From the NCBI RefSeq assembly GCF_000013985.1, contig NC_008048.1:2418001-2482000 (forward strand): a DNA stretch of 64,000 nt, given 5' to 3'. Origin of the DNA: Sphingopyxis alaskensis RB2256. Lineage in GTDB: Bacteria > Pseudomonadota > Alphaproteobacteria > Sphingomonadales > Sphingomonadaceae. Shown here in pieces: positions 51,115 to 59,661 of this stretch; the stretch's first letter is position 1; the number at the start of each line of letters is the position of its first letter. The notes beneath the pieces are model-generated. The model was not told the DNA's origin. It ran no database searches and saw only the letters and a program-made list of their open reading frames with translations. Made by a program: the position numbers and the translations under genes.

Positions 51115-51690
51115 TTACTGCTTTCTTTCCGGTACGGTAAAGGTACCGGTGACGCGCCCGCCCGTGCCGCCCGCGACCGGATTGCCGTCGGGGCCCCGCG
51201 CCGCGCCGCGGCCGTCGACCGTCGCGCGACCGCTGTTCAGGTCGATAACCAGCCGTCCGCCGCGCAGATTGTTGCCGCGCTGGCGCAGCTCGACATTGCC
51301 CACCATGGTGATCAGCCGCCGGTCGAGGTCATAGATGGCGACATTGCCACGCGCCGATTCATCGCCCTTCACCACCGTCACCCCGCCGGTCGCGTCAAGC
51401 CGGTTGACGTCGGTGCCGCCCGCACGCGTATAGGCGACCGTCATTCGGGGCGCGGTAACGACCAGCCCCGCCTGGGTGACGCGGACATTGCCCGCGAGCA
51501 CCACCCGGTCGGCGCGGTCCTGCACCTCGATGCTGCCAGCGGCGAAGTCGACCGGCGCATTGCTGTTGTGATTGGCCAGCGCCTGCGCCGCCGCACGGTC
51601 GCCACCGCCGACCGACAGGATCGCGAGGCTGGTCAGCACAAACCCCGCGCCCGCGAGCATCAGGCTCCTGCGCGTCCCGGTCCGGTTCAT
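51115..51690 (-). CDS. lptA: LptA/OstA-like lipopolysaccharide transport protein
   Basis: A 191-residue protein with an N-terminal signal peptide ending near residue 36. The OstA-like beta-taco repeats include SIEVQDRADRVVLAGNVRVTQAGLVVTAPRM, GGVTVVKGDESARGNVAIYDLD and LVIDLNSGRATVDGRG, with AVDG-like turns. LptA bridges the periplasm for lipopolysaccharide transport. The ATG overlaps the lptC stop by four bases, the usual lptC-lptA order, supporting the call. Confidence 0.9.
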   Translation of the reverse strand: MNRTGTRRSLMLAGAGFVLTSLAILSVGGGDRAAAQALANHNSNAPVDFAAGSIEVQDRADRVVLAGNVRVTQAGLVVTAPRMTVAYTRAGGTDVNRLDATGGVTVVKGDESARGNVAIYDLDRRLITMVGNVELRQRGNNLRGGRLVIDLNSGRATVDGRGAARGPDGNPVAGGTGGRVTGTFTVPERKQ

Positions 51691-52325
51691 TTGATCGCTC
51701 CCTGGTTGATCCGCAGCCGGGCATTGCCCTCCAGCCGGACAATCCGCTTGTCGAGGTCGGCGGACAGCGCGTTGGCCGAAAATTGCCCGATGTTCAATGC
51801 ACCTTCGACGCCGCCCGTTCCGATCAGACGGCGGGTGTTCAGGTCGACCGCGACATTGCTTGCGTCGAGCCGGTATCCGTTGGCGCTGCGTACCCGCACC
51901 GTGCCGGGCACCACGACCCTTTCGGTTTCCATATTATAGGCGCCGCTTTGGGCAACGATCGTCGCGAGGCCGTCGGCGAGGCGGATCGCACCCGACAGGT
52001 CGGTCATCCGCACGATCGGTTCGGCCGAGCTTTTCTGCACCGCGCTGCCCGCGAGCAGCGCGAACGGCTGCCCCTTGGCATCCTGCCCGCGATATTCGGC
52101 CCGCGTCACCTTCATTCGCTCGCTCGCCATGTCGACCTTGTCCTTGGCGAGCAGGAAGCTGATCTCGGCGCGCTGGGTGAAGGGCGAAAAGACCAGCACC
52201 GCCGCGACGACGCCGATCACCAGCGGCAGGCCATAGCGCAGGACGCGCACCACCCGGTCGTGGCTCGATCCGCTGCGCGCCCACATCTGGCGCATCGTGC
52301 GGTCAAGGTCGGCGCGTTCGGACAT
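51687..52325 (-). CDS. lptC: LPS export protein LptC
   Basis: A 212-residue protein with a short cytoplasmic N terminus and one membrane segment (residues about 31-49, GLPLVIGVVAAVLVFS). The soluble periplasmic part is beta-rich, with EYRGQDAKGQPFALLAGSAVQ near residue 76 and GVEGALNIGQFSANALSADL near residue 170. LptC passes lipopolysaccharide from the LptBFG extractor to LptA. It is co-transcribed with lptA and follows rnd by 17 bases. Confidence 0.9.
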   Translation of the reverse strand: MSERADLDRTMRQMWARSGSSHDRVVRVLRYGLPLVIGVVAAVLVFSPFTQRAEISFLLAKDKVDMASERMKVTRAEYRGQDAKGQPFALLAGSAVQKSSAEPIVRMTDLSGAIRLADGLATIVAQSGAYNMETERVVVPGTVRVRSANGYRLDASNVAVDLNTRRLIGTGGVEGALNIGQFSANALSADLDKRIVRLEGNARLRINQGAIK

Positions 52326-52342
52326 CGCTTGCGAATCGATCC

Positions 52343-52960
52343 TCAACTGTGCGCGAAAATATCGACCTCGGGCCATCCCGCGAGGTCGAGCGCCGCGCGC
52401 GTCGGCAGGAAATCGAAACAGGCCTGCGCCAATTCGGTGCGCCCCTCGCGCGCCAGCCGCGCGTCGAGGATCTCCTTCATCGCGTGCAGGAACCGCACGT
52501 CGCTCGCGGCATAGTCGCGCTGCGCCTCGCTGAGTTCGGCGGCGCCCCAGTCGCTCGACTGCTGCTGCTTCGACACCTCCTGCCCCAGCAGCTCGCGCAC
52601 CAGTTCCTTGAGGCCATGGCGGTCGGTATAGGTGCGCACCAGCTTCGAGGCGATCTTGGTGCAATAGACGGGCGTCGTCACGACGCCGAGTGCCTGCTGC
52701 AACGCGGCGATGTCGAAACGCGCGAAATGAAAGAGTTTCAGCCGCTCCGGGTCGGCGAGGATCGCCTTCAGCACCGGCGCGTCGTAGCTGCTGCCGGGCC
52801 TGAAACGAACCAGATGCTCGTCGCCCGACCCGTCGCTGATCTGGACGAGGCACAGCCGGTCGCGCAGCGGATTGAGCCCCATGGTTTCGGTATCGACCGC
52901 GACCGCGCCAGGCCCCAGCACATCTTCGGGCAGGTCTTCTTCGTGGAAATATACGCTCAT
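52343..52960 (-). CDS. rnd: Ribonuclease D-like 3'-5' exonuclease
   Basis: A 205-residue protein with DEDDy exonuclease motifs: ExoI Asp-Glu in AVDTETMGL near residue 22, ExoII Asp in FHFARFDIAAL near residue 82, and ExoIII Tyr-Asp in RDYAASDVRFL near residue 152. It lacks the HRDC domains of full-length RNase D, so it is the short form common in alphaproteobacteria. It would trim RNA 3' ends. It sits upstream of lptC on the same strand, an order seen in related genomes. Confidence 0.9.
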   Translation of the reverse strand: MSVYFHEEDLPEDVLGPGAVAVDTETMGLNPLRDRLCLVQISDGSGDEHLVRFRPGSSYDAPVLKAILADPERLKLFHFARFDIAALQQALGVVTTPVYCTKIASKLVRTYTDRHGLKELVRELLGQEVSKQQQSSDWGAAELSEAQRDYAASDVRFLHAMKEILDARLAREGRTELAQACFDFLPTRAALDLAGWPEVDIFAHS

Positions 52961-53221
52961 CCCGCCGCCTTAGGCCAAGCGGCCGCGCCGCTCAATGACT
53001 GGTTTTCGCCGGCCTGCCACGCCGGGCCGGGGCCGCGGTAATCTGTATGATATTCCCGAAGGCGCCATTGCAATTTTCTGTTCGCAGCCTGTGGATAATT
53101 AGGCTATATCTTGCGTCCTTGGTGGCATGGGGCGAGTCTGTGCCCGTGGTGAACTGCGTCCCCGTCCGGCGCAAGGAGCCGGTTGAATGGGGTATGGACG
53201 ACCGAAAGCGACTACTAAGCA

Positions 53222-53971
53222 ATGAGTTTCAATAAGGATCGCCGTGGCCATCGGGGACGCGGCAAGCGCGATGATTTCGGCAATTTCGACAGCTTCGAAC
53301 CGGCCCCCTATGGCGGCGACTCCTACGGCGGCGGGCGTGGCGGTTTCGGTGATCGTGACCGCGGCGGTTTCGCTGGCGGCGACCGGGGCGGTGGCTTCGG
53401 CGGCGGCGACCGTGGCGGCGGCTTCGGCGGTGGGCGTGGCGGCGGCATGCCGGCACAGGTCGTCGGTGAAGGCCAGGGCACGGTCAAGTTCTTCAACCCG
53501 TCCAAGGGTTTCGGCTTCGTCGCCCGCGACGACGGTGGCGAAGACGTCTTTGTCCATATCAGCGCGGTCGAACAGGCGGGGCTCCAGGGTCTCGCGTCGG
53601 GCCAGCCGCTCGCTTTCACGCTCGTCGAGCGCAACGGCAAGGTGTCGGCAATCGACCTCAAGATCGAGGGCGAACCGATGCCGGTCGAAGAGTTCGCCCC
53701 GCGTCAGCGTGAGGATCGCCCGGGCGGCGCCCGCGGGCGGCGCCAGTTGACCGGCGAACGCACGTCGGGCACGGTGAAGTTCTTCAACACGACCAAGGGC
53801 TTCGGCTTCATCGCGCGCGACGATGGCCAGGCCGACGCCTTCGTCCACATCAGCGCGGTGCAGCGCGCGGGCATGGCGGGCCTTGAAGAGGGCGACCGCG
53901 TCGCCTTCGACATCGAAGTCGATGATCGCGGCAAGTTCGCCGCGGTGAACCTGCAGCCGCATCAGGACTGA
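53222..53971 (+). CDS. Double cold-shock-domain protein with Gly/Arg-rich N terminus
   Basis: A 249-residue protein. Residues 1-75 are Gly/Arg/Asp-rich with RGG- and GGGFGGG-like repeats; two cold-shock domains follow at about 85-155 (GTVKFFNPSKGFGFVARDD) and 182-248 (GTVKFFNTTKGFGFIARDD), each with RNP1 (KGFGFV/I) and RNP2 (VFVHIS/AFVHIS) motifs. CSD proteins bind single-stranded RNA and DNA; RGG tracts may add RNA binding or phase behaviour. A 181-base stretch upstream has no gene and is probably a long 5' leader. It is followed by a terminator. Confidence 0.9.
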   Translation: MSFNKDRRGHRGRGKRDDFGNFDSFEPAPYGGDSYGGGRGGFGDRDRGGFAGGDRGGGFGGGDRGGGFGGGRGGGMPAQVVGEGQGTVKFFNPSKGFGFVARDDGGEDVFVHISAVEQAGLQGLASGQPLAFTLVERNGKVSAIDLKIEGEPMPVEEFAPRQREDRPGGARGRRQLTGERTSGTVKFFNTTKGFGFIARDDGQADAFVHISAVQRAGMAGLEEGDRVAFDIEVDDRGKFAAVNLQPHQD

Positions 53972-53992
53972 TCGGCGGCACGACCGGACACG

Positions 53993-54022
53993 AAAAGGGC
54001 GGCCCCGGGGCCGCCCTTTTTT
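53993..54022. terminator. Bidirectional terminator
   Basis: Perfect 28-base palindrome AAAAGGGCGGCC-CCGG-GGCCGCCCTTTT with extra T. It serves the cold-shock gene on the plus strand and can also terminate the leftward gene cluster ending at 54068. Confidence 0.92.
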
Positions 54023-54067
54023 CAGGATGCATCGCCGCGCACCGCGGCTGGCCCGACGCTGGCGCCC

Positions 54068-54526
54068 TCACCCCGTGCGCCGCGCGAGCCAGACGCCTGC
54101 AATCATCAGCGCAATCCCGGCGATCCGTTTCAGGTCGATCGTCGAGCGTATCGCGCCGAACAGGCCAAAATGGTCGATCGTCGCCGCGCTGACGAGTTGG
54201 CCGACGAGCACGAAAAAGATCGCATTGCCGACACCGAAGCGCGGCGCGATGAAGGTCACGGCGATCACATAAAAGGCAACGAACAGCCCACCGAAATAGA
54301 AATGTACGGGGATGTCGCCCGTGAAGCGCACCGCGCCGAACGAGCCGGTCATCAGCGCGCCCGCCGCAGCGATGAGGAAGGCGAGACCGAAGAGGATCAT
54401 CGACGCCGCCATCGGGCTGCCAAGCCGCGCGCCAAGCCCCCCGTTCAGCGCCGCGAGGATCGGGATGCCGACCCCGGTGAGCAACATGATCGCGGCGAAG
54501 GCGGGGGCGGCGTGGTTCGCTGTCAT
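54068..54526 (-). CDS. DMT-type membrane protein, DUF606 (YdcZ-like)
   Basis: A 152-residue hydrophobic protein with four to five membrane segments, starting MTANHAAPAFAAIMLLTGVGI at ATG 54526. The DUF606 layout includes LNGGLGARLGSPMAASMI near residue 30 and GLFGAIRSTIDLKRIAGIALMIAGVWLAR at the C terminus. Members resemble half of a drug/metabolite transporter. It overlaps the upstream tautomerase gene by four bases (ATGA). Confidence 0.85.
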   Translation of the reverse strand: MTANHAAPAFAAIMLLTGVGIPILAALNGGLGARLGSPMAASMILFGLAFLIAAAGALMTGSFGAVRFTGDIPVHFYFGGLFVAFYVIAVTFIAPRFGVGNAIFFVLVGQLVSAATIDHFGLFGAIRSTIDLKRIAGIALMIAGVWLARRTG

Positions 54527-54744
54527 GTTTCGGGCTCCTTCGATTTTTGCCGCGCACGATATGCGGCGACGGGCAGGCCGCCCACCCCCCAATTGTCCAG
54601 ATCGACCTCGTCGATATTGACGACGGTTGTCGCGGGGTTCTTGGCCAGCACCTCCTGGAGCAGGTCGGTCACTCCGGCGATCAGTTCGGCCTTCTGCGCG
54701 GCCGTCGCGCCCTCGCGCGTGATGCGGATGTTGACATAAGGCAT
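54523..54744 (-). CDS. 4-oxalocrotonate tautomerase family protein
   Basis: A 73-residue protein starting MPYVNIRITREGATAAQKAEL, with the catalytic Pro as the second encoded residue (Pro-1 after Met removal). The following helix and VVNIDEVDLDNWGVGGLPV match the 4-OT fold. It would catalyse keto-enol tautomerisation; the substrate is not determined. It is coupled to the downstream membrane gene by a four-base overlap and stands in the cluster 54068-56998. Confidence 0.9.
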   Translation of the reverse strand: MPYVNIRITREGATAAQKAELIAGVTDLLQEVLAKNPATTVVNIDEVDLDNWGVGGLPVAAYRARQKSKEPET

Positions 54745-54757
54745 GGTCTTTCTCCGG

Positions 54758-55234
54758 TCAGAGTCCCAGGTCTTCCAGCCCCGGATGGTCGTCGGGGCGG
54801 CGGTCGCCGCGCCCATCGCGCGGCCAGAGCAGCAGGCGATCGGCGGCGGCGATCGCCACATCGTTGATGCTCGCGATCCGCCGCCGCATCGTGCCGTCTT
54901 CGGCAAACTCCCAATTCTCATTGCCATAGGAGCGCCACCAGCCGCCTTCGGCATCATGCCATTCATAGGCGAAACGCACCGCGATACGGTTGCCGGAGAA
55001 AGCCCACAGGCCCTTCACCAGCCGATAATCCTGTTCGCGCTGCCATTTGCCGGTGAGGAAGTCGACGATCGCATCCCGCCCGGTCAGAAAGGTCGAGCGG
55101 TTCCGCCATTCACTATCCTCGCTGTAGGCGAGCGCGACGCGCGCGGGATCGCGACTGTTCCAGCCGTCTTCGGCCAGACGGACCTTGCGCGCCGCGCTGA
55201 CGGCGTCGAAAGGTGGAAGCGGGGGCCGGGACAT
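54758..55234 (-). CDS. DUF1348/NTF2-like protein
   Basis: A 158-residue protein of the nuclear-transport-factor-2-like fold. DUF1348 segments are [18 protein letters not shown] near residue 21, [20 protein letters not shown] near residue 46 and [20 protein letters not shown] near residue 87, ending in an Arg/Asp-rich tail. The fold is a cone that holds small substrates; no activity is known for this family. It is co-oriented with the tautomerase, with a 13-base gap. Confidence 0.88.
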   Translation of the reverse strand: MSRPPLPPFDAVSAARKVRLAEDGWNSRDPARVALAYSEDSEWRNRSTFLTGRDAIVDFLTGKWQREQDYRLVKGLWAFSGNRIAVRFAYEWHDAEGGWWRSYGNENWEFAEDGTMRRRIASINDVAIAAADRLLLWPRDGRGDRRPDDHPGLEDLGL

Positions 55235-55245
55235 GACGCGCGTCT

Positions 55246-55656
55246 TCAGGCGAAAGGGGTGGCAAATTCGATGCGGATGCCGCCGGGCATCGCGCAGATG
55301 AAATGGTGCGTCGTCGCGCCCTCGCGGATCGGTTCGGGGTCGAACTCGATCGTCACGCCGGGATGCGCCTGCACCCGTGCAAAAACGGCGCGCAGCGCGT
55401 CGAGATCGGCGACTGCGAGCGCCAGATGGTGCAGGCCGATGTTGGCGCGGCGATCGAAGCGCGTCGCGCGCGCCGGATCGGCGACCTGCCACAAGGTGAG
55501 CAGCGTCGTGCCGTCGGACACGAAGATCGCCGGATAGTCCGGGCGCTCCGCCGCGACAGTGAAACCCAGCGTCTCGACAAAAAAGTCGCGCGCCTCGGCG
55601 ACGTCGCGGACGGCGAGCCCGACATGGTGCGCGCCGCGGGTCATGGCTATGGTCAT
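55246..55656 (-). CDS. VOC/glyoxalase-fold protein
   Basis: A 136-residue protein with AGGAAAGGAAAT upstream of the ATG at 55656. The two halves begin [20 protein letters not shown] (His near residue 10) and [19 protein letters not shown] (His near residue 77), and a Glu is in [10 protein letters not shown] at the end; these are the usual metal-ligand places of vicinal-oxygen-chelate enzymes. It could be a lyase, dioxygenase or isomerase. It lies in the six-gene cluster regulated from 57138. Confidence 0.85.
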   Translation of the reverse strand: MTIAMTRGAHHVGLAVRDVAEARDFFVETLGFTVAAERPDYPAIFVSDGTTLLTLWQVADPARATRFDRRANIGLHHLALAVADLDALRAVFARVQAHPGVTIEFDPEPIREGATTHHFICAMPGGIRIEFATPFA

Positions 55657-55739
55657 GGATTTCCTTTCCTGTTCAAAATATCGCCCCCCGACGCAGGTGT
55701 CGCGCGCTTGCGAGGGGTAAGGAGGTTGCGCGCGGGGCT

Positions 55740-56366
55740 TCAGGCCGTGGCTTCGGCGGCGAGCGCCGACGCGGACCAGCCCGGCATCGACGGAAAGCCG
55801 GGCAGCGCGGCAATGCGGCGCGTCCAGTCGCGGATGCGCGGCCAGTGGTCGAGGTCGATCCCGCCATCAGGTGCGAGCGCGAGATAGGGGCTCGCGGCGA
55901 TGTCGGCGATCGTCAGCCGGTCGCCGACGAGCCAGTCGCGTCCCCCCGCCAGATGCGCTTCGACGACCGGCAGGATGCGCTCGGCAACGACCACCGCGCG
56001 ATCATGGTCGATCGACCAGTCGAACAGCCGCTCGGCGCGCAGCAGCGCGGGGCCGTTGAAAATCTCGTTTGCCGCGTGCGACAACCACATCATGATCGCG
56101 CCGCGCTCTTCGGGCGTGCGCCCGTCCCAGTCGCCGGGGCGGTGCCGCGCCGCGAGATAGGCGAGGATCGCCTGACTGTCGCGCAGGACGAAATCGCCTT
56201 CGACATAGACCGGGATCTGCGCCATCGGGTTGAGCGCGCGAAAAGCCTCGCTCTGCCGCGCCGCGGCGTCGGTGGGCTCGTCGTGCCAGTCGAGGCCGAG
56301 CAAGGCGAGCGCGATACGCACCTTGTGCGCATTGCCCGACATGGCGGAACCATGAAGGCGGATCAT
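55740..56366 (-). CDS. Glutathione S-transferase
   Basis: A 208-residue protein of normal GST length. N-terminal thioredoxin-like domain begins MIRLHGSAMSGNAHKVRIAL with Ser as catalytic residue candidate near residue 7, then PMAQIPVYVEGDFVLRDSQAIL (glutathione-binding cis-Pro and Asp-Ser); C-terminal helical domain has DRLTIADIAASPYL near residue 151. It conjugates or transfers glutathione in the cytoplasm. It follows the flavin-binding-like gene with a two-base gap and lies in the same cluster. Confidence 0.92.
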   Translation of the reverse strand: MIRLHGSAMSGNAHKVRIALALLGLDWHDEPTDAAARQSEAFRALNPMAQIPVYVEGDFVLRDSQAILAYLAARHRPGDWDGRTPEERGAIMMWLSHAANEIFNGPALLRAERLFDWSIDHDRAVVVAERILPVVEAHLAGGRDWLVGDRLTIADIAASPYLALAPDGGIDLDHWPRIRDWTRRIAALPGFPSMPGWSASALAAEATA

Positions 56367-56368
56367 CG

Positions 56369-56998
56369 TCAGTCTCCCCTGGGGTCGGCGCGCAGGGCGG
56401 CAAGCTCGGCGCGCAGTTGATTGAGTTCGGCCGCCATCGGGCGGATCGCCGCCGCAATTTCGGCCTCGGTGAAGCGCGGGGTGATATGTTGCGAACAATT
56501 CCATTCCCAGCCGATGACGTCGATGAAGAAGGCGCGCTCGGGCGTCGCGCGATAGCCCTCGGGCATCAGCGCGGTGACCGCGGCGGGATCGTCGGCAAGC
56601 TCGACGATGCGGGCATGGCCCACCAGTTTCAGCCGGTCGCGATGGGGATAGTCCATCAGGAACAGCGCGACGCGGTCATTGCCCGCGAGGTTCGCGGTGC
56701 TGATATATTGCCGGTTGCCGCGATAATCGGCGAAGCCGATGCGGTTGCCCGAAATATGGCGCAGAAAACCGGCGGGACCGCCGCGGTGCTGCATATAGGG
56801 CCAGCCTTCGCCGTTGACGCTCGCCATGTAGAAGCTGTCGCGCTGTGCGATGAAGTCCAGCTCCTTTGCGGTCAATGCGTCGGGGGTGCCGTCGGCCCCC
56901 GCGTCCATCTTCAGATAGGAAGCACGCGAGCCATGGCGCTCCTGCAAGGCCTTGACCGCGTCGTCGAACAGCGTGTGCCGGTAATTGCGCGCCATCAT
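56369..56998 (-). CDS. Pyridoxamine 5'-phosphate oxidase family protein
   Basis: A 209-residue protein with MARNYRHTLFDDAVKALQERHGSRASY at the start (ATG 56998 or 56995). The split barrel has FIAQRDSFYMASVNGEGWPYMQHRGG near residue 51, GFADYRGNRQYISTANLAGNDRVALFLMDYPHRDRLKL near residues 88-125, and GHARIVEL. This is the PNPOx-like flavin-binding group. It is the first gene of a leftward cluster of six and faces the LysR gene with 139 bases between, so it is the probable target of that regulator. Confidence 0.88.
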   Translation of the reverse strand: MMARNYRHTLFDDAVKALQERHGSRASYLKMDAGADGTPDALTAKELDFIAQRDSFYMASVNGEGWPYMQHRGGPAGFLRHISGNRIGFADYRGNRQYISTANLAGNDRVALFLMDYPHRDRLKLVGHARIVELADDPAAVTALMPEGYRATPERAFFIDVIGWEWNCSQHITPRFTEAEIAAAIRPMAAELNQLRAELAALRADPRGD

Positions 56999-57116
56999 CC
57001 TCACCTTCGCACGAAGCCAGACGAACCGAGATCTTCCGGGAGAGGGCGCCTCCGTTCGCAGCGCCGATGTAGGCTATTGCAAAGGACGTGATAATCAGCC
57101 ATTTTGGTATATCTTA

Positions 57117-57133
57117 ATTCCTGTAAGTGGAAT
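57117..57133. promoter_or_regulatory. LysR-box-like dyad ATTCC-N7-GGAAT
   Basis: A 5-base dyad with 7-base centre, compatible with the T-N11-A pattern of LysR sites, lying just upstream of the LysR start (57138). It sits in the 139-base divergent gap. Single dyads of this size are weak evidence. Confidence 0.35.
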
Positions 57134-57137
57134 AATC

Positions 57138-58028
57138 TTGGACCGGTTGCTGACGCTGGAAATGTTCGTCGCGGTGGCGAGCGAAGGCGGTTTCGCCGCC
57201 GCCGCGCGCAAGCTGGGCAGTTCGCCGCCAGCAGTGACGCGCGGGATCGCGGCGCTTGAGGCGCGGCTCGGCACGGCGCTCTTCCATCGTTCGACGCGCG
57301 CGGTCGCGCTGACCGACGCCGGCGCGGCCTTTCTGGGCGAGGCGCGGCGCATCCTCGCCGACCTCGCGGGCGCCGAACGCGCGCTGCGCGGCGCCGCGGC
57401 AGCCCCCAGTGGCCAGCTCCACCTCACCGCGCCGGTGATGTTCGGGCGGCTGCACGTGCTGCCGGTGGTCGATGCGATGATGACCAAGCACCGCGAGCTT
57501 GGCGTGCGGATGATGCTGATCGACCGCAACGTCCGTATCGTCGAGGAGGGCATCGACGTCGCAGTGCGGATCGGCGCGCTCGCCGATTCGGGGCTGAAGG
57601 CGGTGCGCATCGGCCGCGTGCGCCAGATGCTCGTCGCCAGCCCCGCCTATCTCGCGCGCCGCGGCGCGCCGCACGGCATCGCGGATCTCAAGGGGCATGA
57701 TCTGATCGGCACGATGGGGCCGCGCTGGACGAGCGAATGGCAGTTCGCCCGCGAACGCTGGCGGCTGCCCGCGCCGCCGCGGTTGACCGTCAACACCGTC
57801 GACGGCGCGCTCGCGGCGGCCGAGGCGGGACTGGGGATCGCGAACCTCTTGTCCTATCAGCTAGCCGAGGCGATCGACGCGGGGCGGCTGATCGCGCTGC
57901 TGGAGCAGGAGCAGCCGCCCGCGCTGCCCGTCCATCTGCTGTTCGAACCGTCGCGCGCGGCGCTGCCCGCGGTGCGGCTGTTCGTCGAAGCGATGCAGGC
58001 GCGTATGCGCATGGCGGGGCTGGGATGA
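57138..58028 (+). CDS. LysR-type transcriptional regulator
   Basis: A 296-residue protein with TTG start, MDRLLTLEMFVAVASEGGFAAAARKLGSSPPAVTRGIAALEARLGTALFHR over the HTH. The effector-binding domain has LIDRNVRIVEEGIDVAVRIG near residue 133. The next ATG (57162) would cut the HTH, so the TTG is preferred. It is divergent from the cluster at 54068-56998 and is the likely local regulator. The inducer is unknown. Confidence 0.93.
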   Translation: MDRLLTLEMFVAVASEGGFAAAARKLGSSPPAVTRGIAALEARLGTALFHRSTRAVALTDAGAAFLGEARRILADLAGAERALRGAAAAPSGQLHLTAPVMFGRLHVLPVVDAMMTKHRELGVRMMLIDRNVRIVEEGIDVAVRIGALADSGLKAVRIGRVRQMLVASPAYLARRGAPHGIADLKGHDLIGTMGPRWTSEWQFARERWRLPAPPRLTVNTVDGALAAAEAGLGIANLLSYQLAEAIDAGRLIALLEQEQPPALPVHLLFEPSRAALPAVRLFVEAMQARMRMAGLG

Positions 58029-58072
58029 AGGGGGGAGCGTTGGGCTGGGAAGCGGACCTTCGTCTTACTGTT

Positions 58073-58157
58073 GTACCCCGGCGAAAGCCGGGGCCCAGGG
58101 CGCCCAGGAGCAGGCGTTGGCTTATCCCGCTCTGGACCCCGGCTTTCGCCGGGGTAC
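58073..58157. repeat. Paired palindromic repeat (family E, CCCCGGCGAAAGCCGGGG)
   Basis: Perfect 21-base arms GTACCCCGGCGAAAGCCGGG(G) at 58073-58093 and the reverse complement at 58137-58157. It fills the gap between the LysR and MipA genes, which converge. A related degraded pair is inside ileS (63194-63265). Confidence 0.85.
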
Positions 58158-58179
58158 GGCGCCTATCGCCCGCAACCTT

Positions 58180-59190
58180 TCAGAACTGATATGCCAAGCC
58201 GCCGCCGAACAGCCACTGGTCGGCATCGCCAACGTCGGCTACGATCGGTGAGCGGGCGAAACCTTTGCCAAGGCGGCCATATTGCGCGCCGCCGAGCAGG
58301 ACGAAACCCTTGCGCAGATCGCCCGACAGCGCATAGGCGCCCGCAATCCCCAACGTATATTTGCCCGCGGTCGCCTTTTTCCCCGCTCCGTCATAGACGG
58401 GCAGCCCGCTCGCCGCGCTGTCCGCCGGGTCGATGTCGTAATAATAGCGGCCAAAGCCCTTGCCATAGAAGTTGACCGAGGCCGACACGCCGACATAGGC
58501 GCGCTTCGACAGCGGGGTGCCGTAATCGATCGTCGGTGAGGCGGCCCAGCTGCCGTGGCGGCCCGAAATATCCTTGAGCGCCACGACGCGAAAGGCGATC
58601 TGGTCATAGGCGCTGGTGATGACGCCGGTGTGCGATACTCCCGCGAAAAGCCCGGTTTCGACAGCAATCTTGCGCTTGCCGAGCGCCGCAACCTGCGGAT
58701 CGTCGATCTTGCCGGTGCGGTCGCTGCGCAGGCTGATGATCGGGCCGAACTTGAAGTCGGTTTTCTGCCCGCGCCGCTGACGGATCAGGTCGACCTGGAA
58801 ATTGGTGCCGCGCGTCGAGAAGGAATAACCGCTGATGCGCCCGCGCAGATAGATGGCGGGGACGAGGCGGCGGTCGTCGGCGCCATTATATTCGGGCGTG
58901 CTGAGCACGCCCGCGGCGACCGCGAAATAGTCGCGCGACCAGGTCCGTTCGGGATCGTCGTCGTCGGGCCGCGCCGCGGGCAGCAGGATATTTTCGTCGA
59001 TGTCGCTGTCCTGGAGGTAGCGCGGGGCGTCGTCGAACCCATTCGCAGCGGCGATGGTCGCCTCTGCTTCGAGACCGTCAGCGGGCGACGTTTCCTCGGC
59101 GGAAGCCGGGCCGATTGCCAGCGCGGCGGCGAAAAACGAAATCAACGGGCGCATGATGGAGCGAAGGCGCGTCGGACGGGGCATGGACAT
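58180..59190 (-). CDS. MipA/OmpV family outer-membrane protein
   Basis: A 336-residue protein with a signal peptide ending near ASAEE (residue 32). The mature part is beta-strand rich and ends in LAYQF with a terminal Phe, as in outer-membrane beta barrels. MipA/OmpV features include YFAVAAGVLSTPEYNGADDRRLVPAIYLRGR near residue 88, TGLFAGVSHTGVITSAYDQ and YDIDPADSA near residue 265. OmpV-type proteins are outer-membrane channels or scaffolds for murein hydrolases. The ATG at 59154 is an alternative start. Confidence 0.85.
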   Translation of the reverse strand: MSMPRPTRLRSIMRPLISFFAAALAIGPASAEETSPADGLEAEATIAAANGFDDAPRYLQDSDIDENILLPAARPDDDDPERTWSRDYFAVAAGVLSTPEYNGADDRRLVPAIYLRGRISGYSFSTRGTNFQVDLIRQRRGQKTDFKFGPIISLRSDRTGKIDDPQVAALGKRKIAVETGLFAGVSHTGVITSAYDQIAFRVVALKDISGRHGSWAASPTIDYGTPLSKRAYVGVSASVNFYGKGFGRYYYDIDPADSAASGLPVYDGAGKKATAGKYTLGIAGAYALSGDLRKGFVLLGGAQYGRLGKGFARSPIVADVGDADQWLFGGGLAYQF

Positions 59191-59372
59191 GCGTTGGTCA
59201 TTCCTATGATCTTGCCCCTCTTGCCAAGGGTGTAAGTAAAGCGCGCGCCATTGCAACGACTTCGTCTTGCGACGGGGCGATTTTGCTTCCATGCGTCTTT
59301 CATGCACCGCTTTGCCATCGCCGCTTTTCCAGTTCCTCGCGCCGCCATGGGCTCCCCGCACGAGCCGCGCGA

Positions 59373-59615
59373 ATGAGCCGCGTCCCTCGCCGCGTCGGCT
59401 ATGCGCTGATGGTGGCCGCAGCACTGCTCGCACTCGCGATGCGACGCGGGATGGTCGCGAGCATCGGGCCCTTCCCCGTCGCCGCGATCGCGCTGCTCGT
59501 CGCGATGATCGGGGTGATGCTGGTGTTCACCGACCTGATGGTGCGCGGGCTTTACGCGCAGGTGGACGCGGCGAAGCGGCAAGGCGACGAGGAGCGCGAC
59601 GGGCCGGGCGACTGA
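59373..59615 (+). CDS. Small hypothetical membrane protein
   Basis: An 80-residue protein with two hydrophobic segments ([18 protein letters not shown] and [24 protein letters not shown]) and a hydrophilic tail rich in Asp, Glu and Arg. Start ATG 59373; the frame is open upstream to 59283 but that part is not protein-like. It lies 46 bases before dxs on the same strand and could share its transcript. No family known. Confidence 0.6.
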
Positions 59616-59661
59616 ACCCTTTTCGTTCGACACCCCATGCGCTTGGCGGTATGACGGCGCG

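Noticed and set aside
52995..53102. 35-codon open frame upstream of the cold-shock gene
   Set aside because: Third positions are not GC-biased and no start signal is seen; more likely part of the 5' leader.
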